From Oscillibacter sp. (GTDB taxonomy: Bacteria > Bacillota > Clostridia > Oscillospirales > Oscillospiraceae), in assembly GCA_003522105.1 (NCBI GenBank), contig DPGF01000042.1:4248-14219 (forward strand): DNA of 9,972 bases. The letters are read 5' to 3'. Shown one piece after another: positions 1 through 5,689 of the stretch. The notes under the pieces are model-generated. The model saw only the letters and a list, made by a program, of their open reading frames with translations. It ran no database searches and was not told the DNA's origin. Within the stretch, counting starts at the first letter, position 1. Each line of letters starts with the position of its first letter. A program made the position numbers and the translations under genes.

Positions 1-1065
1 AACTACTGCCGCGGCGGCGCGTTCAACTCGAAGCTCCTTGCCGGTCGACTCCGTCGCCATTCTCCCCGCGGAGATGAGCAAGGAGCGCTTTGAGTGGCTC
101 AGCAAGATCGCCGGTCAGGTCATCGCAACGCCGGGCTGCGAAAGTCCAACGTCAAGGAGATCTTCGACAAGACCTGGGAGCTCAAGCAGGACCCGAGCAT
201 GATGATCTTCAACCAGTTTGAAGAGATGGGCAACCCGCTGTGGCACTACAATGTCACCGGCTATGCTCTTGCCGACCTCTTTGAGGCGGTCAAGAAGCCC
301 GGGCAGAAGCTCGCCGGCGCGTGCTTCACCTCCGGTTCCGCCGGTACGATGTCGGCAGGCGACCTTTTGAAGGAACGCTATCCCGGCATGAAGCTCGGCG
401 TGGGCGAAGCGCTTCAGTGCCCGACCATTCTCAACAACGGTTTCGGCGGCCACCGCATCGAGGGCATCGGCGACAAGCACATCCCCTGGATCCACAACGT
501 GAAGAACACCGACATGGCCATTGCCATCGACGACGAGGATTCCCAGCGCCTGCTGCGCCTCTTCAATACGGCCGAGGGGCAGAAGTATCTCAAGGAAGAG
601 CTGAAGCTCTCCGACGAGCTTATCGAAAAGCTCACGTGGCTCGGTATCTCCGGCATTGCAAATGTCCTCTGCTGCATCAAGATGGCCAAGTACTATGAGC
701 TGGGCGAGGACGACGTCGTCTGCACCGTGCTGACCGACTCTGCCGTGATGTACCAGTCCCGCATCGAGGAGCTCAACGAGATGCACGGCGCGTACAACGC
801 CGAGGAGGCCCGCCTCGACCACAACCTTCACATGCTCGGCCTCAAGACCGACAGCATGCTCGAACTGACCTACAACGACCGCAAGCGCATCCACAACCTC
901 AAGTACTACACTTGGGTCGAGCAGCAGGCACGCGACGTCAAGGACCTCAACGCCCTCTGGTACGACACCAAGGGAACGTGGGACGCCGTCCACGCGCAGG
1001 CGAAGGAGCTCGACGAGCTCATCAACGAGTTCAACGAAGCAACGGGCCTTTTGAAGGCGCTCTAA
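1..1065 (+). CDS. PLP-dependent fold-type II enzyme (cysteine synthase-like), 5'-truncated, with two frame shifts near its 5' end
   Basis: This is the C-terminal part of a cytoplasmic PLP enzyme of the cysteine synthase/threonine dehydratase superfamily; the exact reaction is unknown. The intact reading frame runs 94-1065, but its nominal GTG at 94 is not a real start. Family-like protein continues upstream in pieces. Bases 1-42 read NYCRGGAFNSKLLA in frame 1. Bases 44-142 read on in frame 2, including VDSVAILPAEMSKERFEWLS and ending ATPGCE. From 145 the frame returns to 1 with SNVKEIFDKTWEL. Counting from base 94, residues 80-85 (SGSAGT) form the glycine-rich loop that binds the PLP phosphate. 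The PLP-binding lysine would lie upstream, outside the window. The C-terminus is rich in charged helices. A strong terminator follows the stop codon. It may belong with the next PLP gene functionally, but the terminator suggests separate transcript levels. Superfamily assignment is fairly sure; the specific function is not. Confidence 0.72.
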
Positions 1066-1079
1066 GATCTCAAAAAATG

Positions 1080-1108
1080 AAAAGGGGCAGGGCGACCTGC
1101 CCCTTTTT
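1080..1108 (+). terminator. Intrinsic terminator between the two PLP enzyme genes
   Basis: A perfect 12-bp stem, AAAAGGGGCAGG (1080-1091) with CCTGCCCCTTTT (1096-1107), closes a GCGA loop of the GNRA type and runs into a T tract. It begins 15 bases after the stop codon of the first gene and ends 21 bases before the next start codon. It should stop, or partly attenuate, transcription into the threonine-synthase-like gene. No convincing promoter fits in the remaining gap, so some read-through is likely. Confidence 0.85.
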
Positions 1109-1129
1109 GACAGGCAAAGGAGGATCATT

Positions 1130-2374
1130 ATGCTCAAAAATGTCAAATGCGCGCGCTGCGTCAAGTGCGGCAGGGAATACGAGGCGACGCCGAATCTTAC
1201 AACTTGCGAATGCGGCGGCATTCTCGACATCATCTACGATTACGACTACATTAAGAAAAATCTGACCAAGGAAACGCTCAAGTCCCGCCCGCATACCATG
1301 TGGCGCTACCGCGAGCTGCTGCCCGTGGAGGAAACAACGCCGGATACGCCGCTGCGCGTGGGCTGGAGCCCGCTCTATGAAGAGCCGCGCCTTGCCAAGA
1401 TACTTGGGCTTAAAAAGCTCTGGGTCAAGGACGACGGCCAGAATCCGACCGCATCCTTAAAAGACCGCGCCTCCGCCATGGCGGTCGCCAAGGCGGGGGA
1501 GGCGGGCGCGAAGATCATCGCCTGCTCGTCGACCGGCAACGCGGCTTCGTCCCTTGCGGGCAACGCCGCTGCTGCCGGCCTCAAGACCTTCATCTTTGTT
1601 CCCGAGCGCGCGCCCAAGGGCAAGGTCGCGCAGCTGATGACCTTCGGCGCGAACGTCATTTCCGTCAAGGGTAACTACGAAGAGACCTTCGAGCTTTCAA
1701 AAAAGGCCATCGACAAGTGGGGCTGGTACAACCGCAACGCCGCCATCAACCCCTATCTCTCCGAAGGCAAAAAGACCGTTTCGCTCGAGATCGCCGAGCA
1801 GCTTGAGTGGAAAATGCCGGACTATCTCGCCATTTCCGTCGGTGACGGCTGCACCATCGCAGGCGTGTGGAAGGGCCTCAAGGACCTGTACGCCATCGGC
1901 TTTATCGACAAGCTCCCGCGCCTCATTTCCGCGCAGGCCGAGGGCTGCCACCCCATCAACCGCGCCATCGCGGAGGATAAGCCCTGGGAACCGATGGAGG
2001 AAAACACGCTGGCGGACTCCATCGCCGTCGGTGTGCCGCGCAACGCGGACAAGGCGCTCATGGCGATCCGCGAGTCGAACGGCATCGTGGTGAACGTGAC
2101 GGACGAGGAGATCATGGCGGCGCAGAAGCTGCTGGGCATGACTTGCGGCGTCTTCGGCGAGCCTGCGGGCGTTACCGGCGCGGCGGGCGTGAAAAAGCTC
2201 TGCGAGCAGGGCGTTCTCGGCGAGAACGACACGGTCGTGTCGGTCGTCACGGGCAACGGACTCAAGGACGTGGCGAATGCCATCAAATTTTGCGGCGAGC
2301 CGATGAGCCTGCCGAACGACCTCACACTGCTGGTCGAGGAATTCGACAAGCGCGGCATCAAAACCGACGTGTAA
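1130..2374 (+). CDS. Threonine synthase-family PLP enzyme
   Basis: A 414-residue cytoplasmic enzyme of the threonine synthase family (fold-type II PLP). Classical members convert O-phosphohomoserine to threonine. An N-terminal Cys motif, C10-x2-C13 and C26-x-C28, resembles the small zinc-ribbon-like segment of many archaeal/clostridial-type threonine synthases. Residues 105-113 (NPTASLKDR) hold the PLP Schiff-base lysine K111. STGNAASSLAG (134-144) contacts the cofactor, and a SVGDG loop in the middle is the likely phosphate-binding segment. Length is normal for this subfamily. The ATG is fixed by AAAGGAGG at 1116-1123, six bases upstream. It lies 64 bases after another PLP gene, beyond a terminator, and no homoserine kinase or dehydrogenase gene is visible nearby. 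That leaves open a role other than threonine synthesis, for example a beta/gamma-elimination in the catabolic locus. Family assignment is firm; substrate is inferred. Confidence 0.88.
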   Translation: MLKNVKCARCVKCGREYEATPNLTTCECGGILDIIYDYDYIKKNLTKETLKSRPHTMWRYRELLPVEETTPDTPLRVGWSPLYEEPRLAKILGLKKLWVKDDGQNPTASLKDRASAMAVAKAGEAGAKIIACSSTGNAASSLAGNAAAAGLKTFIFVPERAPKGKVAQLMTFGANVISVKGNYEETFELSKKAIDKWGWYNRNAAINPYLSEGKKTVSLEIAEQLEWKMPDYLAISVGDGCTIAGVWKGLKDLYAIGFIDKLPRLISAQAEGCHPINRAIAEDKPWEPMEENTLADSIAVGVPRNADKALMAIRESNGIVVNVTDEEIMAAQKLLGMTCGVFGEPAGVTGAAGVKKLCEQGVLGENDTVVSVVTGNGLKDVANAIKFCGEPMSLPNDLTLLVEEFDKRGIKTDV

Positions 2375-2385
2375 AAGAGAAAAAG

Positions 2386-2420
2386 CGCCCCGCGAATCGC
2401 CTGATTCGCGGGGCGTTTTT
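2386..2420 (+). terminator. Bidirectional terminator between convergent genes
   Basis: A perfect 13-bp stem, CGCCCCGCGAATC (2386-2398) and GATTCGCGGGGCG (2403-2415), closes a four-base GCCT loop. A run of five T follows on the plus strand, and an A-rich stretch (2374-2384) precedes it, giving a T-rich tail on the minus strand. It sits 11 bases after the threonine-synthase-like gene. It also lies just past the stop codon of the convergent acyltransferase gene, so one hairpin can end both transcripts. Confidence 0.9.
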
Positions 2421-2422
2421 GA

Positions 2423-3481
2423 TTATACAAAATGATCCTTGATGACGGGAATGGCGTTGAGCAGTGCCGAGATCGCCGTGGAGATCGCGAACACAAAGAC
2501 TGCGAGCAGCGGCACGGAGAAAAAGGCGTTGCAGGAGAAAGTGTCGATGCCGAAATGCTGCAGCAGCTCAATGACCATGGGGTGGACGAGATAGACACCG
2601 AAGCTGTATTTCGACATCTTGCGGAGGAACGTGTAGGCTTTTTCACCCATGCGAGGGAAATTCAGATGCTGCTTGGCAAAGACGAAGATCGGTACGCTTG
2701 TGCAGAGAACATTGAGCGAATTGTAGGTGTAGAAGATATCGCTCGGCGCGCCCTGTGCCCTTGAAAGAGCGACGGGGGCGAACACGGATACCAAAAGACC
2801 GGCAACGCCGATGCAATAGAGAGTGATCTCTTCTCTGCGGCTAAAGTCCCTCCGGCTGAGATAGTATCCGCCGATGAAATAAGCGGTGAAGCCGAGTGGG
2901 AAAAAGCAGTAGGAGTACATGATGACGGTGTGAATGACCGCGCTTGCCTGATACGAAACAAAGGAGAGAAACAGGGCAAGCTGGGGCAGAAGAAAGGTGA
3001 AGATAAACGCGAGCAGCAGAAAGTAGCGCGTAAGCGTTTCATTTTGCACGATCGGCCGCAGCAGCGGGATCAGCAGATACAGCCCTACGATCATGTAGAG
3101 AAACCACAGATGATAATGCCCCGTGATGAACTGGGAAAGCACGACCGCGAGAGGCGCGTGACGAAAGACAAGATAGACGAGCGCATAGCAGCCCGACCAG
3201 AAGAGAAAGACTGTAGCGATGCGCGCGACGTTCTTTTTGAGAATGGCGGAGATGCTGACATCGCGCCCGAGAAACAGCGCGCCGCTGATCATCACAAAGA
3301 TGGGGACCGACCATTTTCCTGTGGTGCAGTAGAGATTGAAGGCAAACCACGCCCGTGAACTGACGTCAACATCTGCCCAGTGCTGCGCGGCAAGATGCAC
3401 GAAAACAACAAAGAAGATCGCCACGATGCGGAGAATGTCGAAATAGATCACGCGCCTGCGCGTGGAATGCTCTGCTGGCAT
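2423..3481 (-). CDS. Acyltransferase family 3 integral membrane protein
   Basis: A 352-residue multi-pass membrane protein of the acyltransferase-3 family (COG3274/WecH-like), whose members usually O-acetylate cell-surface sugars or polymers. About ten hydrophobic segments span the length. Family landmarks are the first helix with D15-LR(17-18) and H29 (an Arg-His pair typical of the active site), SVPIFVMISGALFL (58-71), HLWFLYMIVGLYLLIPLLRP (124-143), and YSFGVYLVHPMV (292-303) near the end. The substrate cannot be told from sequence. The ATG is supported by AAAAGGAGGG (3488-3497), which overlaps the 3' end of the upstream gene. The gap is only two bases, so the two are almost certainly co-transcribed and translationally coupled. 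It is last in the hydantoinase unit and ends at a bidirectional hairpin. Nothing ties surface acylation to hydantoin hydrolysis, so co-transcription may be incidental. Confidence 0.85.
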   Translation of the reverse strand: MPAEHSTRRRVIYFDILRIVAIFFVVFVHLAAQHWADVDVSSRAWFAFNLYCTTGKWSVPIFVMISGALFLGRDVSISAILKKNVARIATVFLFWSGCYALVYLVFRHAPLAVVLSQFITGHYHLWFLYMIVGLYLLIPLLRPIVQNETLTRYFLLLAFIFTFLLPQLALFLSFVSYQASAVIHTVIMYSYCFFPLGFTAYFIGGYYLSRRDFSRREEITLYCIGVAGLLVSVFAPVALSRAQGAPSDIFYTYNSLNVLCTSVPIFVFAKQHLNFPRMGEKAYTFLRKMSKYSFGVYLVHPMVIELLQHFGIDTFSCNAFFSVPLLAVFVFAISTAISALLNAIPVIKDHFV

Positions 3482-3483
3482 GC

Positions 3484-3987
3484 TTAGCCCTCCTTTTCCG
3501 CAGCGTTACCGACCATCTCATTCTGCGCATCGTCAGACGCGGCATCGGGTGCGGATACTTCCGCCGCAGCCTCGGCCTTCTGCGCCTGCTGAGAGGCCAT
3601 GGCTTCGACGCGGCCCTCTTCGCGCGCCTGCGCGACAGCCTGCTCGCGCTCCTTTTCCGCCTTGGCGCGTTCCTTTTCCATCACATGCCGGGTGTGCTTG
3701 TTTTGCAGCTTAAAGACAATGCGCAGCACGAGCAGCACCACAACGATCGCAAGGCCGAGCCAGCTCCAGAACTTGAGCTTGAAGAGCGTCTTGACCGTCC
3801 AGTACTTTGCCTGCATGCCAAGGAAGCAGAAAAGGATCGAGACCGCGAGCGCCGCGCCGAAGAGCAGCACCCACAGCACCGACTTGACTGCGCTGTGCTT
3901 GCGCACGCGCAGATGCGCGGCCAGAAACAGCAGGCTCAGCAGAAAAAACGCAGGGAACTGCGCAAATAATATCTCTCTCAGATCCAT
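3484..3987 (-). CDS. Unrecognised small membrane protein with coiled-coil tail
   Basis: I do not recognise this 167-residue protein. It has three hydrophobic segments, roughly residues 8-26, 37-57 and 73-93. A highly charged helical stretch (about 97-143, rich in Lys, Glu, Arg, Gln and Ala) looks like a coiled coil, and a low-complexity Ala/Glu/Asp-rich acidic tail runs to the end. With no signal peptidase site visible, the tail probably lies in the cytoplasm, as expected from Lys/Arg flanking the third helix. The start is supported by a modest GAGGT site a few bases upstream. It lies 9 bases after the hydantoinase stop and 2 bases before the acyltransferase start, so it is the middle gene of a three-gene unit. 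It could be an accessory or scaffold for the acyltransferase, but that is a guess. Coding status is supported by tight packing with neighbours and a GC-ending codon pattern. Confidence 0.7.
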   Translation of the reverse strand: MDLREILFAQFPAFFLLSLLFLAAHLRVRKHSAVKSVLWVLLFGAALAVSILFCFLGMQAKYWTVKTLFKLKFWSWLGLAIVVVLLVLRIVFKLQNKHTRHVMEKERAKAEKEREQAVAQAREEGRVEAMASQQAQKAEAAAEVSAPDAASDDAQNEMVGNAAEKEG

Positions 3988-3996
3988 TGGTTTACC

Positions 3997-5379
3997 TCAC
4001 AGTGCGCATTTGCCGCGCTTTAAATATTCGCCCATTTTTCCGCCGATGACCTTACCGCCGTCCACCTGCAAACTGCCGCGCAGATAGACCTTTGCAATGC
4101 CGCCGTTCGTGCGGAAGCCTTCAAACGGCGTGTAGCCCGCCTTGGAGAGAAGCTCCGCGCCGCGGAGCACGTGGCTCGCACCGGGATCGTAGACAACAAT
4201 GTCGGCATCGCTGCCCGCGGCGATCACGCCCTTGCGGGGGAAGAGACCGTAGAGCTTTGCGGGATTTTCGCTCAGTGCGCGGCAGACTCCGGCAAGGGAG
4301 AGCTTGTTTTCGCTTGCTGCAATGGTGTATACGACCTCGCCGCGCGTTTCAACGCCGGGGAGACCGCCGGGGATCTTCGTAAAGTCCTCGCGCCCCATGT
4401 CCTTCTGCTCAAGCGTAAAGGAGCAGTGGTCGGTCGAAATGGTCTGCACCTCGCCGCGGCGCAGCGCCTTCCAAAGCGCCTCGCTGTCCTCCTGTGAGCG
4501 GATGGGCGGCGCGCAGACGTAGCGCGCGGCGGAGGAAAAGTCGGGATCGTAGTAAACGCCGTCGTCAAGCGCCAAGTACTGCGGGCAGGTCTCGACATAC
4601 ACGGTCTGCCCGCGGCGGCGCGCCGCGGCGATCTCTGCGAGCGACGCTCGGTTCGTCGTGTGGACGATGATCACAGGCGCGTCCGCCGCCTGCGCGATAC
4701 GCAGAAGGCGGGAGACGGCTTCGGCCTCTAAATAATCGGGGCGCGAGACGGGGTGCGACACCACATCCGCGCCAAGACCGCTCGCCTTGAGCTCGGCAAT
4801 ACGCTCGTCGATCACGCCTGCGTTCTCGCAGTGAACGCCCGCGATGCCGCCGCGTACCTTCAGCGCCTTGAGCGCGCGATATACTGCGCCGTCGCCGATC
4901 ATCATGGCGGGATAGGTGAGGTACATCTTAAAAGAGGTGATGCCGGCGTCGAACATCGCGTCAAGCTCAGACTCGATGCTCTCGTTCCAGTCATCGATGG
5001 TCATGTGGAAGCCATAGTCGCAGTAGCACTTGCCGTCCGCCTTTTTATGCCAGAGATCAAGCCCATAGGCAAGGGATTCTCCTTTATTGGGGCAGGCGAA
5101 GTCGATGACCGTCGTCGTGCCGCCGCGAATGGCGCTTTTGCTGCCGCTTTCAAAATCATCGGCCGTTGTGGTGTTGCACACGTCAAGGTCAAAGTGCGTG
5201 TGCGCGTCGATAAAGCCGGGAAAGAGCGTGCAGCCCGTCACATCGACGATCTCGCTCTGCGCGGCGAGATCGGGCGGGATATGGCCGACCTTTTCAATTT
5301 TTTCACCGTCGATGAGCACATCGGCACGGCGGCAGCCGCGGCCGCTGACAACAAAACCGCCTCGAAGCACTGTTTTCAC
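3997..5379 (-). CDS. hydA: Dihydropyrimidinase / D-hydantoinase family amidohydrolase
   Basis: A 460-residue cytoplasmic cyclic amidohydrolase. The family opens dihydropyrimidine, hydantoin or related cyclic ureide rings to N-carbamoyl amino acids using two metal ions. All expected ligands are present at near-canonical positions: H60 and H62 (DAHTHFD), the carboxylated lysine K151 in SFKMYLTYP with catalytic Y156, H183 (GVHCEN), H240 (VHTTN) and D317 (STDHCSF). Length is typical. The start is GTG; AAGGAGGT at 5387-5394 with a 7-base spacer decides it, and no better ATG is available. It is first in a unit with a small membrane protein and an acyltransferase. Homologues called HyuA/HydA are part of the anaerobic purine (uric acid) and selenium-linked gene cluster together with YgfK, which is encoded nearby here. 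In that setting the true substrate may be a purine-derived ureide rather than a pyrimidine. Family very sure; substrate inferred. Confidence 0.93.
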   Translation of the reverse strand: MKTVLRGGFVVSGRGCRRADVLIDGEKIEKVGHIPPDLAAQSEIVDVTGCTLFPGFIDAHTHFDLDVCNTTTADDFESGSKSAIRGGTTTVIDFACPNKGESLAYGLDLWHKKADGKCYCDYGFHMTIDDWNESIESELDAMFDAGITSFKMYLTYPAMMIGDGAVYRALKALKVRGGIAGVHCENAGVIDERIAELKASGLGADVVSHPVSRPDYLEAEAVSRLLRIAQAADAPVIIVHTTNRASLAEIAAARRRGQTVYVETCPQYLALDDGVYYDPDFSSAARYVCAPPIRSQEDSEALWKALRRGEVQTISTDHCSFTLEQKDMGREDFTKIPGGLPGVETRGEVVYTIAASENKLSLAGVCRALSENPAKLYGLFPRKGVIAAGSDADIVVYDPGASHVLRGAELLSKAGYTPFEGFRTNGGIAKVYLRGSLQVDGGKVIGGKMGEYLKRGKCAL

Positions 5380-5423
5380 GGAAGAGACCTCCTTATGGAA
5401 AAATACTGTTCCAAGATAAAGTC

Positions 5424-5457
5424 AGCATAGCATATTCTCGCCTTCATTTCCATAGAA
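5424..5457 (-). promoter_or_regulatory. Possible promoter for the hydantoinase unit
   Basis: On the minus strand two overlapping TATGCT boxes (5424-5429 and 5429-5434) resemble a sigma-70 -10 element. They lie about 45-50 bases upstream of the GTG start. With a 17-base spacer the -35 would be TTCTAT (5452-5457), a poor match, so an activator may be needed. The position is right, but the sequence support is weak. Confidence 0.3.
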
Positions 5458-5516
5458 AGAAGAAAAAATGTGTGATGCAAACAAGATTTTTGTCAGAATT
5501 TCAGAAGAATAACGTA

Positions 5517-5545
5517 TTGAGAAAGACGCGCGTACACGGTATAAT
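5517..5545 (+). promoter_or_regulatory. Near-consensus sigma-70/sigma-A promoter for the 5'-nucleotidase
   Basis: A -35 TTGAGA (5517-5522) and a perfect -10 TATAAT (5540-5545) are separated by 17 bases. Transcription should start near 5552, leaving a leader of about 138 bases before the ATG at 5690. The quality of the boxes suggests strong, housekeeping-type expression. Confidence 0.85.
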
Positions 5546-5689
5546 AAAACCATACTACATTCCGCTCTGAACTGTGCAAAACCGGATATTTTTGCGTGCT
5601 GACGACGGTGAGAGATGAGATGTGAAGAAGCTGTGCGTCACGGCGGCGGGCAGAGAAGTGTGGAGTGAAAAAAAGAGGAGGAAAACACT

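Larger units (their letters stand above)
5380..5689. other. Divergent intergenic region between hydantoinase and 5'-nucleotidase genes
   Basis: These 310 bases are clearly more AT-rich than the genes around them. They hold the ribosome site and weak promoter of the hydantoinase unit on the left, a near-consensus promoter pointing right, and then about 138 bases of transcribed leader before the nucleotidase start. I found no open frame, RNA gene, clear operator palindrome or recognised riboswitch here. Confidence 0.7.

Noticed and set aside
94..96. GTG at 94 as the true start of the first PLP enzyme gene
   Set aside because: The residues right after it do not resemble the family, whereas the overlapping frame-2 reading of bases 44-142 does. 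No ribosome site precedes it at proper spacing in that role, and homology clearly extends to base 1.
115..1233. 372-residue open frame on the minus strand
   Set aside because: It is antisense to the first PLP enzyme and runs through the terminator into the next gene. It has a repetitive Val/Leu/Glu composition and no recognisable motif.
5546..5689. Riboswitch (for example purine or phosphate-related) in the nucleotidase leader
   Set aside because: I could not find conserved purine-riboswitch core bases, a convincing pairing pattern or a terminator/antiterminator pair before the ribosome site.
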